DNA of 64,000 nucleotides from Topomyia yanbarensis (lineage: Eukaryota; Arthropoda; Insecta; Diptera; Culicidae), in NCBI RefSeq assembly GCF_030247195.1, contig NC_080672.1, positions 162,941,471 through 163,005,470 on the forward strand, given 5' to 3'. Position 1 is the first letter of the stretch. Every line of letters starts with the position of its first letter. Made by a program: the position numbers and the translations under genes. This document shows positions 36,186 through 49,244 of this stretch, piece by piece. Under the pieces are notes generated by a model. That model made no database searches and was not told the origin of the DNA. It saw only the letters and a program-made list of their open reading frames with translations.

Positions 36186-36599
36186 TCGATGTTGCCATTT
36201 TTTTGAAAACTAAATAAGTAAAACCCTTTAAGGAAACTAGTTTCAAACGAAAAGCCTAAACGTGACCATTTAACGCAATTATTTTTGTTTTTAGTTATAT
36301 TGTTTACTCTCTGAGATTACCTATTATTTTGTCAAAGCACATCATGTTTTAAATATTTGACTTAACTGGATAATATTGAAGATGGAAATTTTGAAAAGAA
36401 ACATTCCACGTATGTGATAACTAATTAAGAGCCATACTTAAAGTAGAAACACAACGTAATCTTAAAGGACGCCGTCAAGAAAACGAGAACGAAAAGGTGA
36501 AAACAGAAAAGAATGGAAACACTAGAAAGTGCATTGTCAATTTATAAGCCGTTCTTCGAATAATGGAATATCCAGACATTTAAGAATTTTCTAAAACAA
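36186..36599. other. unassigned spacer
   Basis: AT-rich; nothing recognised. Confidence 0.4.
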
Positions 36600-36795
36600 T
36601 GATTCTCAGATTCTCGAGTATTTTTCCAAATAGACTTCCCACTAATTTTACAGTACACACCGAATGACGGTGGTTTCGACTTGCATATTATACAAAGTGC
36701 TCAGGAGTAAATGCAAAAGCGGCAGAGTTTTTAACAGATGAGAAAGTAAACAATGAGAGTGTCTCATTGTTAGGTGCGTCTATTCGAAAAATGAC
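36600..36795. repeat. partial copy of a MITE family shared with 59932-60190
   Basis: CACTAATTTTACAGTACACA, then CGACGG/ACGGTGG-type sequence and ATATTATACAAAG-type sequence, match the interior of the inverted repeat at 59932-60190. CAATGAGAGTGTCTCATTG (36751-36769) is the end-type palindrome of the same family. Confidence 0.5.
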
Positions 36796-36799
36796 TAGA

Positions 36800-37230
36800 A
36801 AATATGTCTAATTCATTTAATCATTTACTTTATGTTAATCATCATCATTTTCATAATTTATCGCATTATGCATACTTTTTATTCTTTTGTTCATTTGACT
36901 TCATTTCATTCATTTTATCTATTGTATTTGTTTTAATCTTTAGATTCATTTTGATCATTTCATTCATTTCATGCATTCTATTGAAATCATGCAATTAACT
37001 TATTTTATATTACTGCAATCATTTTACGATTTTTTTTCAGCTCATACATTTTATTCAGTTTCTTTATTTTAATTACCTTACTATTGTTTCCAATATATGA
37101 ATTTCACACAACTTAATTCATTCTATTAATTTTATAACTTTTTTTAATGTTGTCTAAATTTTCATTGAGTGAGCTGAACTATTTCGTTTTATTTATGTTA
37201 ATAATTTGATTTATATAAACAATGGTTTAT
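36800..37230 (+). repeat. cryptically simple TCATTT-rich tract
   Basis: Dense, irregular repetition of TCATT/TCATTT and TTTTA strings gives strong pyrimidine bias on the plus strand over about 430 bp. The 64-codon frame here is a by-product. Confidence 0.6.
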
Positions 37231-39072
37231 TTATTATTTCATTTCATGACTTGCTTTGTTTTTAATTTTCTGTTTTATTATTTTTTTATATGATTTATTT
37301 AGTTCATTCAAGGTTTCCTCGAGCAGTTTCCTCCTTCCTTTAGTTGGGTGCATTGCATACTTTGCATGAGTTCTGCAAACTAATGAATGATCCAACAGTG
37401 ATTGATGTAAGAAATGCCTCATCTCCCGTCTAGGTGGATTGAGTCGGTTTTTGCAACAGACAACCATGTTTGTGAAATAGATGTAACGAAATGAGGTTAT
37501 ATTTTGTCACAAGATTTGTGTAGTTTCTTACTATTCGATTGAGCGGTGTTCCTAAAAAAGTCAATGCCTGAGGAGGTCTAAAATACGAACTCTAAATTCA
37601 ATTCTCATTCGTTAAAGAATTTAAACCATAACATGAAGCTCTTGATCGAATGTCCTCTACCCAAGAAGCGTTTCGCAAAGCGCACTAATGAGTAAAAGAT
37701 CGGATAAAACCATTTTAACTACCAGTAACCGAAATTCATTAAAATACCTTTTACGCTATTCGCTGCTACGGAAACACATACCATGAAATATGCTCGTAGA
37801 ATTGCACCAGAGAGTCATTAAATCATCTGACACGATTAATTAGTTTTAAAATTAAGGACATTTGCACCCCGCGGGGGTCAAATCACCGTAGATTCTTCTA
37901 CACCTGCATGACAAGATCACGTCGTTACGTACCGACTAATCAATTAGCGTTTACAAATTGCACCCATTAAGTAGCAATTTTGCTATTTTCGGCAAACCGG
38001 GTATGTGAGTGCAGAAGCTGTCTACTCCGGCACGTAGGATACAACTTGTTTCGTTTCTTTTCTAACACTTGGCTGCCTCGTCGCTGCAGATGTGCGTTAA
38101 AATAGCGAGAGATATTTTATCCATAACGCGATTACCGAGTTGCAACACGACTACGTGATTTCGGTCGATGTACAAGACCGGAATCGAGGCTCTAGTTATG
38201 TTGCTCAGGTACCACAGTGTAGCAACCGATTCATAAACGGATTGAATCAATAAATGGTGTAACAGTTTGGTTCATACATTCATCCATACATTCGCCCAGT
38301 GGTAAAGACGAATATTTGACAAAGCACGTTAAATAATTGGAGAAGGCTGCGGTTACCATGCCACGCCGAGAATTATTATGGTACCAGCAACCTTGAACAT
38401 TGAAATGAGACTTGTTACCTGAAAAGAAAAAAGAAGAAAAAGAATTGGTTACAACATGAATTATTGTGGAGTGTAGAATGGTTCTTAACATTAGCACGTG
38501 TCACAAAAGAACATTATTGCATGCATTTATGAAATCATTATAATAAAAATCACATTTTTTTAAATTAATTTAAGGTATTTTCGGTGAAAAAAGTATCGTT
38601 CCCATTTTTTGCGATACCGACAGTATTAGTCTGTTCAGTTAATTTTCATAAATTAATACTTGGACAATGTTTTCCAAAATTTTCACTAAAAATATTTAAA
38701 ATTGGGTGAGTGACATAGATTGATTTTTGGGTGCCTCCCACAAACAACGCGCTTTATCTCAACACCATTACATTTCGGAGAGTTTGCATGTTCAACAAGT
38801 ATTCTTGCAGTAGAATTTTCTTTTTTTCTCATTTAAATCATGCCTCTACCTCGAAAGTTAGTGGAAATAAATTTTCTATCTCACTTTTGGGTGGATTAAT
38901 CACAATTCAGTATACATCAAAAGAAGGGGGCTTCCATTCTGAAAAAGTGTTCCTAACATACCAAATCGCTAAAATCAACTCCTAGAGCACCATTAATTAA
39001 ACGCACGTTTTGGTACCATTGCGACCACTGTGCAGTTGACGAACAAATCTAATGGCGATTTCGCTTGAACCC
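37231..39072. other. unassigned spacer with a weak exon-like block
   Basis: The end motif GTCTAGGTGGATTGAGTCGG (37430) resembles the end of the modular repeat. On the minus strand at 38062-38497, frames ending SDEAAKC and a splice-acceptor-like TTTTCTTTTCAG (near 38420) give a faint exon-like look, with some G/C bias at third positions. I recognise no protein and do not call a gene. Confidence 0.35.
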
Positions 39073-39143
39073 GAAACTGAGTCCCCAACCGCTGTCAGTT
39101 CATACATTTTGACAGCAGTTGGGGTTAAGAACTGACTCAGTTT
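39073..39143. repeat. short hairpin-forming inverted repeat
   Basis: GAAACTGAGTCCCCAACCGC and GCTGTCA pair with TGACAGCAGTTGGGG and ACTGACTCAGTTTC across a ~12-nt loop. The right arm has about 10 extra bases. It is a small foldback of unknown origin. Confidence 0.7.
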
Positions 39144-39371
39144 CGCTTCAAACAAAAACCACATAAAGCTTTTTTAATTGGATCTCCCAAGTCGTTTTAT
39201 CCGAATTATTGAGATATCTGACGTTTAAAATACGCACACTGAGACCTCGCATTTGTATACTACTACCCTTAAGCCTTGAAGCGATTTGTTTTCCCCCCAA
39301 TTCGCAGTGCAAATCATTTGTTTTCCACCCAATTTAAACGCCCAAACGGCACAATACCAACGCAGCTGGAT

Positions 39372-39948
39372 TAGAGCACTCTAGTTAGAGTGCGGCCAAG
39401 ACGCGTTTGACGTATCCAAACGAGCAGAAATCTAACGTATTTGTATTGTGAATACGTCAAATTTCATGTTCGTTTGGATCAGACCTGCCATTTAGACAGG
39501 TTTATCGGTATTATACAGATTTTTAAGGACAGAAACAGACCTGATACAGAATACAGATTTAATACAGATTTTCAATACACAATACAGATTAATAAATAAT
39601 TAATTGTTAAATGAACACTTAAATTAAAAATTAAATTTAATAACACATTTAAAAAAATTTAAAAAACTTGAGTTAGGAAATGTACAGATTACTTTAAAGT
39701 ACACAATTTAAATTCCGGTTTTATGCTTGAATTTAAAGTAGACAATACTTGAGGCTTATAAATGGGAATCAATTATCAAAATTCTTTTTCTTCATTCAAT
39801 ACAGACAATCTTCTACATTCAATCTTCTTCATTCAATACAGACAAAAACAGATTTTTTGTAACGAGGATACAGATTTTCAAACAAATAATCTGCCAGCTC
39901 TGGTTTGGATACGTCATGGCCTCATGGCCACACTCCTAGAGTGCTCTA
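39372..39948. mobile_element. 577-bp inverted-repeat element with TACAGAT-rich interior
   Basis: The left arm starts TAGAGCACTCTAG and runs through GCGGCCAAGACGCG and GACGTATCCAAAC. The right arm carries GTTTGGATACGTC, GGCCACACTC and ends GTGCTCTA. The interior repeats TACAGATT-like strings many times (about 39515-39590 and 39800-39880). No ORF, so it is a MITE-like element. Confidence 0.7.
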
Positions 39949-39965
39949 AGCTGGATAAGTCTATA

Positions 39966-40794
39966 GGGGAAGATGGGGTAAAACGCACCCTCTAAGGAAA
40001 TATGATCATAACTCAGCTATAGAACATCAATCGGGAGATTTTAATTAATGATATCGTTTTTCCAACATTTTCCTCTCTAATCACAATCATAACGCTTTGC
40101 AAAATAATCAAGAACATGAAAAATATTCGATTCTTCAAAATCATTAAAAATTGCCTTTTGAAAAAAAAAAAGCGGGGCAAAACGCACCTGTTCGGGAGTA
40201 AACTGCACCACAACAACGGGACATAATGCACTAAAACAACGGGGCAGAATGCACCGCAACAACGGGGCAGAATGCTCGGTGAACAAACAAGTATTGTTTT
40301 CTAACAAGATTTCATAAAAGTGTGCCATTTAATAGCCTTAGGTTATGCAATTAGTAGGTATTCAGAACAATTTTTCTGTTTTCGATTAAAAAATCAGCCA
40401 AATCAAAAAAGGGGGCATTTTGCCCCCGATGGAGCAGAGATATAAATTTAGCAAAAAGGGAATAATTTAGTAGATTTTTCATATATAGTGCGACAGAATA
40501 ATGAACAACAGTATAATTAGAACTGGAATACGCTGTTATAATAATACAAATTGCATTTATATGAGCTGAAAATCTTTGTTGCGCGAGCCACGATAATAAC
40601 ATGAGAAGAGCACGTTTTTGTCTTTTGTTTATTTCTCGAGCTGCTATTGATGTACGGTTATCAAACTTTGACAAAGTATGTTTACCATGGCGGACTTCCG
40701 ACTAATGTTACCCTTTTCTATAAATTTTCAGCAGTTTTCGATATAAGCAAGGGGTGCATTTTGCCTCGGGCGTGCGTTTTACCCCATCTTCCCT
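39966..40794. mobile_element. 829-bp TA-flanked MITE, GGGAAGATGGGG ends
   Basis: The left end reads GGGGAAGATGGGGTAAAACG and the right end is the complement of AGGGAAGATGGGGTAAAACG, with TA at 39964-39965 and 40795-40796. Subterminally, a ~27-bp unit (AACAACGGGGCAGAATGCAC) repeats about three to four times at 40200-40275, and similar GCATTTTGCC strings recur near the other end. No transposase. Confidence 0.85.
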
Positions 40795-40814
40795 TAGGTA
40801 CATTATTCACTAAT

Positions 40815-40944
40815 GTCGTTTTCGTTTTTGACTGTGTACTACACCGGTGTAGTCGGTGCTACACTCAGTCAAACTTGGGTGTAATCAGTCTGTCTCTTTT
40901 TTTGCACTACACCGGTGTAGCATCAGGAAAAAACGAAAACGCCG
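40815..40944. mobile_element. 130-bp MITE with two CTACACCGGTGTAG palindromes
   Basis: The ends GTCGTTTTCGTTTTTG and AAAAAACGAAAACGCCG are inverted. The perfect palindrome CTACACCGGTGTAG occurs at 40839-40852 and 40907-40920. It lies only 20 bp past the previous MITE. Confidence 0.7.
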
Positions 40945-42428
40945 TAACATTCGTAACGGCTCCATACCAATGTACAAGCAAAAGCGTAGTGCGCTAATGA
41001 CTAGCTCGTATTCACTCACCCTATTGACCAAAGCAAAACGTTACTTTTCTGAGTCTCAGTTCGACCGGATTGACACATGTTGCACTATTTATTTACTGCT
41101 GGTCAGCTATTTGCAGATTTTCTAAAAGAACAGCTAACCGTCAACATTAAACAAAGAGCATAGAAAGTGTCATTCCGGTTGAACTGGGTCTCGGAAGAGC
41201 CGCTACGTAACACTCTGTGTTGGTTAATATCATAGTGCACAATACGCCTTGAATTATACTGTACAATCTGTGTTAAACCCATAACGTCTTCAAAAAACCT
41301 TTTCTCCTTCCGAAGGGATCGCGCGTCGACCAAATTCATAACGCTCATAACAGAATTATGTCTTCGCTAAAGAAACGCGCCATCTGCTGAGCTCAACAGA
41401 ACATCAACAACGTAAACAAGTTCGTATATCGCTACTGTTTTAATTCACAGACACAACGTCCAACCTGTACGGCGTCTTCTTGGTTGGTATGTTGCTATCA
41501 AATAAGAAAAAAACTTACCTCGCGAGCCGCTCGCGTGCGCCCCACCAAATCCCCACAGCAGGTGGGGAGCAATGACTCAATTCCTCTTTTCTCCTAGAAA
41601 TGAGGCAAACTGGGATAGTTACCAGAGCATTATGTATGTGTTTCGAAAGTGCCCCTCGCAACAGTTGCCGTAGTTAGCTAGTCTCATTAGAAATCCATAT
41701 TCAAGTACGTTCGCGGCACATGATGCGACACCTTTGACTGCTGTTTTTACGAGACTTGGTGCGCAGATGGATTGGTGATGCTTTGGACCTCTGGAGTAAT
41801 GTTTATTTTTATTGAGCTGAACTATGGTGGCAGCAATAAAAAATTCCCAGCTAATTGGTTGAGGCAAGGATAGTTAGTTGGTAATAAATGCTTAATAAGT
41901 GTGTTAGGTGCGACGAATTATATTGGCTCGTGTGAGTTTATAAGAACCAGGTTTTGTTGCTGGCGGATGTTACAGGGTAAATGATCTTGATTAGGATAAT
42001 TTGTTGATTTTTGCAGTATCGTCGACACCTATTTCGTTTTTGATAATTTGTTGTTTGGAATTTAAATTTTACTGTGATTGGTATCAGAAAAACAGTTTAA
42101 CTGTCTGAAGAATATTGATCATGAGTGGGAATGTGCTTATATTGAATGGAACTAAACATAATTTTGAGTAGTATTTTCGTTTCAACCCTTTTTAATAGTT
42201 TCAACATGTTACAAATGTATTATTGGTATCTCAAAAGGATGAAAATATATTTGGAAATGTTTAATAGATTTTATTGCTCAAATTTCCATAAAATAAATCG
42301 AGAGTGTATTCTATCAAAGCATGTCAAAGTCAAATTGTAGTTTTTCCCAACACAGCATCTGTGTATAACTCCTGAATTTAGATATTCTTCATAACAAAAT
42401 GCTACCAAAAATAGCTTCTCTGTGAATA
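40945..42428. other. unassigned spacer with one inverted repeat
   Basis: An imperfect inverted repeat spans about 41051-41192 (GAGTCTCAGTTCGACCGGAT pairs with CCGGTTGAACTGGGTCTC). A donor-like minus-strand site (GAG|GTAAGT, near 41515) next to a GC-rich stretch has no supportable exon. No gene called. Confidence 0.45.
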
Positions 42429-42881
42429 CCCGAGCAGAAGAAAATAACGGAATACTAAATTTAGGTATCAATACCAACGACTGTTTACCACAATATGGTA
42501 TTAATGAGCTCTACATAAGAGGTAAAATAGCAAAAAAATAACACAGACATGTTCTATAAATAACTATTTGATAATGTAACGAGTTATTATAATACCTGAA
42601 TAATAATATAACATTTTTCAACCTTCCAATAACAAAATTCACTCGATGGAGGTGTTCAATAATGTATTGGTTTGGTATTTGTAAAAATTACTGGAATACA
42701 TAAATAATACTAAAATAAAGTATTATACCTCATTGAGGTATTAAGTAGGTATTGAAAAATGTTTCTTCAATACCTGCTTAATACCTCAATGAGGTATAAT
42801 AATCAATTAATACTAAGTTTTGGTATGAATACCAAAAATAGTATGCTCTGGTTATTGCCCAGTTATTTTCTCCTGGTCGGG
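42429..42881. mobile_element. 453-bp TA-flanked MITE, CCCGAG ends
   Basis: The left end CCCGAGCAGAAGAAAATAAC and the right end (complement CCCGACCAGGAGAAAATAAC) are flanked by TA at 42427-42428 and 42882-42883. The interior is full of GGTATTAA/TTAATACC and holds a long inner inverted repeat around 42725-42800 (CATTGAGGTATTAAGTAGGT with its complement). It is related by its ends to 5733-5985. Confidence 0.85.
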
Positions 42882-43644
42882 TAACAGAAACTGGTAGTCT
42901 CAATCACGATTATTTGTAGCGTGATTCAATATCAAAAAACTTTATGTAAAACCTTATAATTAGATCCTAATACATGATGTTTTCCGTAGTATTAGAATTA
43001 ATAAAACTTCAATTTTCGAGCGATTTATCATAAGCAAACTTGCTCAATAAAGCTCGCTCAAGACGACACAATGTACCACAAAAAAGTAATTTTGTTTTGA
43101 CAGATTTGGTGCTTTAGAAATATTGCTAGTTATATGTTATCATACAAGATGGATGAAAATAGGGTAATGAGTCTCTTTCGGCCCTATTAGGGAGAGAGGG
43201 CCGATCTTTTTTTAGAACAACTTTTCAATGAAGTTATATTTTCCATAACCTTTCTTAGTAAAGCTTAAGTATACTGTTTGTTAAACATCTTCATAATACT
43301 TATTTAGTGACAATGTTTCAATTTTTAGCATAAATGAAATTAAATGTTGTATTCTGTGCATATCTTCTTGACCTCCTGGGAGTACCAAATTTTACCGCCG
43401 AAAAAATTATGGGAAATGGAAGTTATCGCATGATTTATAAGTCGTCTCATTCTACTTTTTTCACCCAATCAAAACAAACATAAACATCATACACATGATC
43501 TATTAGCTGTTCGCAGGGGAGTTCCCAGAAATGCGCTCGTAGCCAATTACCATTTCGGTTCACTATGTGAATGAGGCGAATTAGTAGATATTCCACTAAG
43601 GTAACTTTATTTTAATAAAAGGTTATCCAATAGTTCTGAATATA
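42882..43644. other. unassigned spacer
   Basis: TA-GGGTAATGAG at about 43165 resembles the end of the GGGTAAT family, but I found no matching right end. Otherwise nothing. Confidence 0.4.
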
Positions 43645-45265
43645 CAGTATGTAAAAAAAAGTTTATCCACCCCCGTCACTAAATCAGTATTTGTTCCGTA
43701 TTTTGACAAAATTGTTGAAATTAACGATTTTATTTGCATGTTTTATCGTTTATGCACTAGCTCATCAAATCCATTACAAAAATACTTGCATTTTTCTCTT
43801 TGCGAGAATCTATACTGTTGGAAAAAAGTATTACGCAATGAAAAGACGAAAAAACAGCTTATCCACTCTAATGAACCTAGTTACATGTTAGCCTATATAA
43901 ACAAGTTGCTGTCATTTTATTCGAAGTATATATTGTTTATAACAGTTGTATCATCACTGTAATTATAAAAGCAGACAAAAATTCTCAGATTTTTGGACAA
44001 AATTCCAAATAATGTTGAATTGAGTATTCGAAAATACATGGTAGAGCATCATCAAAATTGAAAAAAAATGGTGACGAAATTTCCGAGGCGCTTATATTTT
44101 GTTAGAATTTTATTGCAAAAGTTATGCACAAGCTCAAAAATGTGATTGACTTATACCGACAAAGTATAAGGGTCGGCCAAACATTAAAAATCCAAAGATT
44201 TACTAACCTATTTTGAAAACAATTAAGTTCGGTAGACGAGCCCTTATTCATCTAATTAGTCAGGATGTCACACTATTTTGATTGTAACACAGCTTACAGT
44301 GATTGGATTGCGCTAAAATAGGTATCAGCCAGCCTTCGTTTCTAAATAACATAAAAAATCTGGTTTGAAAAATGTAAAATACCCGCGTTTGAGCGGAACA
44401 AAAACTCAAGTACAACGAATCCTTATTCTTCCTAACATTTGAACTAATGCGTTGAATAGAGATAGCAGACAGTGCTCTAACTAATGTATTTAAATGGGTG
44501 GAATGAATACAGGAGCTATGATAAATTTGGGCACAGTAATCCTATAATCATGGCTTGTAGGCTCCTACGTTCGTAAATCAGCTAGATAAAGAACTTAAAA
44601 TGCAGTTGACTTCGCAAAAATTCGGAATTGGATGATTCAATACGGTTAGAAGGGTAGCGTTGTATTTAAATATCAAAATTTTTGCTAGAAGAATTTGATA
44701 AACGCTCGAGATCAAATTTCATGGGCCACATACGTTTGGGAAAGGAAAATTTCATCGAACAAGACTAAAACAATGATTTTGGGCCTGATTATGATGTTGG
44801 ACGAAAATAAAGAGTCTACATTAACTCTGTGAATGATTGCTTAAGGCATGCGGCTAAACATGACGTAGTATTCCTATTCCAACAACTTTTGCCTCCAAAC
44901 AACTCTACATATGTTTACATTTTATTTAGAAGTATACTAAATAATTTGCCAATTGTACTGGATATTTGCGGTATCAAGTGAATTTTATACTCACTATCCA
45001 TTACCTTAGTCATGATAGTTACTTATAAATCATAATTTTGCTTCGTTGTGTTCAAAATAGCTTAGCAAGTCTCTGGATATTTAATATTTGGCCTACCCGT
45101 ATGCTTTGTTGATATAAGTCAACAACACATATCGAGCTTGTGTATAACTTTTGCAATGTAATTCTCACGATTTTTGCATCATTTTTATTACCTACGACTA
45201 TTTTCAATAGTACAATAGTACAAATAAAAATGTACCTTATTTATTTAGGAGACTTTTTTCAGTGA
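43645..45265 (+). pseudogene. decayed Tc1/mariner-like transposon candidate
   Basis: The length (about 1.6 kb) and ends (TA-CAGTATGTAAAAAAAAGT; right end complement CACTGAAAAAAGT) fit a Tc1-type element. Scattered plus-strand fragments, in order and in several frames, look like the transposase: GRPNIKNPKIY (GRPR-like hook after the HTH, about 44171), KHDVVFLFQQLLPPNN (FQQDN-type block, about 44850-44900), then WIFAVSSEF where WPxxSPDxNPIE would be expected (about 44965). Catalytic acids are not preserved. Tentative; the relic at 10497-10834 is a much clearer member. Confidence 0.45.
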
Positions 45266-46257
45266 TATACAAAAAACAAACGATATTCTAAACATGTTCA
45301 GCATATAGCGGCAACGATTATTTCGCCATTTGATGTATCTTTTTTGAATACAAATTCAATTTGAAAATAATACAGCTCTCATGCATCGTTTCAATCTGCT
45401 CAAACAATTCCTTGTATAATTGAATAATGTATAATCAACTTCAACTAAAATGACCTTCTTTTTAGAAAACGTAAATATTTTTGTCAAATAAACATTTGTC
45501 CATTTTAAACATCCGAGACTTTTGTTGTTAACTATTTAGTTTCAACTATTTTCCCAAAAAAGTTCGATAAAAGTCGACTGTATTCTTCTAGGCAATTTTA
45601 TTTTCTTTCGATGCGTCACAATATCGGGACATGAAAGTGCTTGCATATCCGCAATTTACACAACATTTCTAGCGCTATCTCTCATTTGACACGTATATTG
45701 CTAATCAAAGTTACCCCGACAACGAATGAAAATTTACAACAAAGTAATTGATAAGCATGGTTTGAAACCAAGAAGTTTGAAATAGGGTCACAATAGGCTC
45801 TACTGCCATAATAGGTATATTTGTAATCTAAAGTCTAATGGAAGATTTTGCAGTTTATAATATTTTTGGCCCATTACTTCATTGTAATACATCGTGTTGT
45901 ATATTTTTCAAATAGTACCATTCTTGTTCCGTTTCTATATAGTTCCATATAGTATCATTTACCCTAAAATTCGTTCTATTTATTTCTTTATATGCATTTC
46001 TCTGCTCAACTGAATGCAAAACAAAGCAATTGTCATAATCAGAGACACTTTGGAAGTATTGTGTCATTTGTCTATTTTATCATCTACCATTTTATGCGCG
46101 CATATTGTGCACGTACAAAAACTGCAAGTGTTTCGTTCCAACAAATTACACCTTTCAAATAATATTTACGCCATACCCGAACAACATTAAGTCTTCTGGG
46201 GAAGGCTGATGGAATCAGAAGTGCTCTATCCGGTAAGATATTGCAGTGTATATTTAA
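45266..46257. other. unassigned spacer
   Basis: AT-rich; nothing recognised. Confidence 0.4.
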
Positions 46258-46855
46258 GGGAGGATTATCATATAAACCGTATAAAGCATACTGGTTATTT
46301 ACGTGTGGTTCAAAAAAGTTTTCATGTTAAATACTTAAACTTTTTTTTATATTTTAGAGACTTTAACATGAATAAATTTTAATTTTTTTTTTAAATATTT
46401 TTGTTCGTTCAGGAGATATAAACGGGCAAAGTGTTTTACAGTTGGCGTCCCAGATTTCAAGAGAACGACTTGATGAATTTTCATGACATTGATATCAAAT
46501 TAAAGGTAATTTCAATTTTTCTTCAATGTGAACGCAAAAAAAATCCCAATTTAGTTAAAATACAATAAAAACATTTTCCAATGCTTTTTAGCCAACAAAA
46601 GCAAAAAAAATGTTTTGGTAAATTTAGGTTCACATTGAAGAACCGTTCTTTTGCAATCTTGAAAAACATGACAACTCTACGCGTTAATATCTTTCTAATG
46701 TACGAATATGTTACAACGAATAAGAAAAATTTCACATATTTATAATACAGTTGTCAAAATTTAAAAAAAAGATGAAGCCTTCAACATAGAAACTTTTCGT
46801 TTGAACCACGCGCAAAGATTCTGTTTGATTTTGACCGTTTATATGATGGTCCCCC
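46258..46855. mobile_element. 598-bp TTAA-flanked MITE
   Basis: The left end GGGAGGATTATCATATAAAC and the right end (complement GGGGGACCATCATATAAACG) lie inside TTAA at 46254-46257 and 46856-46859. The arms extend about 80 bp and share GTGGTTCAAA. A TTAA target is typical of piggyBac-type elements (inference). No transposase frame. Confidence 0.8.
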
Positions 46856-46859
46856 TTAA

Positions 46860-49127
46860 GTACCTTCATGCGCGAGGTATGCACACACGCGTATGATTTT
46901 GGCCGGTGGTTGTCTATTTTTAATACAGTAGGTTGAGAGTGTTGTTAAATATTAAAAATACACAGACACACATTATGGATTAATAATCCACTGGCGGATG
47001 GACGGCATGTTCCAGGCCCTTTCCCTTTGTATGTCTTGTAATTTTAGCGTACCATAAGTAAGCATGGGTGAATGAATGGACCGGGAGTGGCTGAGATTTC
47101 GGACTGTAAATTGTACGTCTGAAAGTGATGTTGGCCGGCTTGGGCGAGATTGACGTTTGTGTGATATTTTAGGTGAAAGAAATCCTACATGACTGGTTGT
47201 TGATTTTAGACTGCGAGGTTTTTTGATGTTGTTGAATTTGAATAGATACAGCTGTTGGGTTGTTTGGTGATGTAGAGAAATCTACTGATAGAGGCGCTAT
47301 GGGCTCGTGCACGGTTCATTCTCTTGAATAAAATGACAACCCAACTATTATTGAGAGTGGAGATAGCTACAGATTCCGTCCGAAAAAATCTCATTGCTGC
47401 ACTTATCATTTGTATGCGAAATATAATACGCTGATGACTAGAGTTTATCAGCCCCACTTGGCTGACAAAATAGAGACATTCACAAAATTGGGACGTATTG
47501 GTGAATGGACAACATTGTTTTGGTTCTAACTACATTTATACATGTACTTTAGGAAAGTTACAATAACTCCGGGTTCTTACCACGCACAATTAAGAAAAAT
47601 CGGCTTCAAACGGATTGCCAGGGTAAGCAAGCGTAATCATGCAACTTTTTACGCTAATTTTGTTTTCGCACGCGTATCTATCACTTAAGAACAAATATTT
47701 GTAATGTACGTGAATAATAATTTAACTTATCGCTAAATCAAACACTACCACTCAATATGTCCAATCACATCACCACCACCAGACATATCGCGACAAATCA
47801 AAACAGAAATCAATTCAGATTTTTGCATGTGCGGGTTGAAATAGGAGGCCGGGTCCAACCGCTTGATGGATGTGCGAGCGTGTCGACTACTTGGTGGCGA
47901 CATAACATGCCATACCTAAGCTTCTTCATTAGTTTCAGAATGAAATTCCTCCGGTTCATTTTTCGGCTGCGTCAGATCTATTTTTTGTAAATAGCTCTGT
48001 TGTTTGTTTTCGTTTCTTTCGAGATTAGAACAGACACTTACGTCGAGTTTTCCTTCACTTAACCGGGCTTTTTGTGCTTCTCATCCAAGAGTGCGATACC
48101 TTTTTTTTCGTGTGGTTGAGAAATATGCAAACGATTTATGACTGCGTGCCCTAGGCAGCTACAAACCATAGATACATAGCAGTAAAGTGCAATCGTTTCG
48201 TGTGATGAAGGTCAGCTGTTCCGGTTTAAACATGTTGCTTAGTGCGACTGAGTGAAGTCAATATAAAAGTGGATTTAGTTAAGTTTATTATTATTATTGA
48301 CAGGTTTGAGTTCAGCGTTATTTATAAATAGAAAATCTTTAGATTTACATTTAGAGATGAAAACTTGAAAATTCGGTACCACTACTTTTTATGATGACTA
48401 ACCATAGTAAAGGGCAGTGTTTTCACTACATTGGAGTAATGTCGCATTTTGAAAGATTAGTTCTGCGGTTATCGATTTGTTAACCCATACAATATTTTGA
48501 TATTTAGCTGTGAAAGTACCATTGAGCACCGTTTAAAAAAACCAAGCCTTCCGTCTTATACCTATTTTCATGCACTTTACGGTCTTCACCTGGCTGGCAA
48601 AATTACCCGCTGGTGCAGCTCGAAAATCAAACCATAGCCGTGAAAGTGCTCCCCATCTCATAACCTTTCATGTTCCGCACGAGATCGAATTATCTTTTAG
48701 CCATGGTTCGTTAGATATTTTTGTTTGGGCATCGTTCGAATTGAGCCAGAAACAATCTAGATAGGGTAGCCGAAGGGGGAGGACTCCTACTGCACAACTC
48801 CATAGGTGGAGTAGGATAATGACTGTTTTAACACAGGTAAAACTTTCATCGGTTCGCAACGTTTCATTAAACTGTATGTGAGTGCCACACAAGGCATGAA
48901 TAACTAGTGGTCAAATCAAGCCGAAAATGAAACAAAAGCGAGTCTTCCATTAATGATTAATGATTGCTCTATAACTTTCCGACCACAAAGCGATAATCAA
49001 GAAAGAACAAAAAACAACACCACAACGAAACTAGGAGCACGCTTGATTGCAAATTTTAAAGAAACTGTGATTATAAACACAATAATTTTAACAGTTTAGA
49101 TCCCAACACTACTATGATAATAATAAT
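46860..49127. other. unassigned spacer
   Basis: No gene, RNA or repeat element that I can support. Donor-like GTAAGT on the minus strand near 48040 stands without recognisable exons. A (TTA)n-like run occurs near 48287. Confidence 0.4.
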
Positions 49128-49152
49128 GTTGTTGTTGTTGTTGTTGTTGTTT
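49128..49152 (-). repeat. LINE 3' tail, (AAC)n / (GTT)n
   Basis: Eight GTT units on the plus strand are the minus-strand 3' tail. They follow TTATTAATGACACTTTACAC, which belongs to the LINE 3' UTR, and mark the 3' boundary. Confidence 0.8.
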
Positions 49153-49244
49153 ATTAATGACACTTTACACCAGACGGGTGCATTCGTGTCAGAAAGTTAG
49201 TTTCAATTTCGCTTTCACAAACATTAATTTACAATACAGATTTT

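Noticed and set aside
43163..45880. A 2.7-kb GGGTAAT-type element spanning the Tc1 relic
   Set aside because: A left-end-like motif exists near 43165, but the candidate right end near 45872 does not match in sequence or flank.
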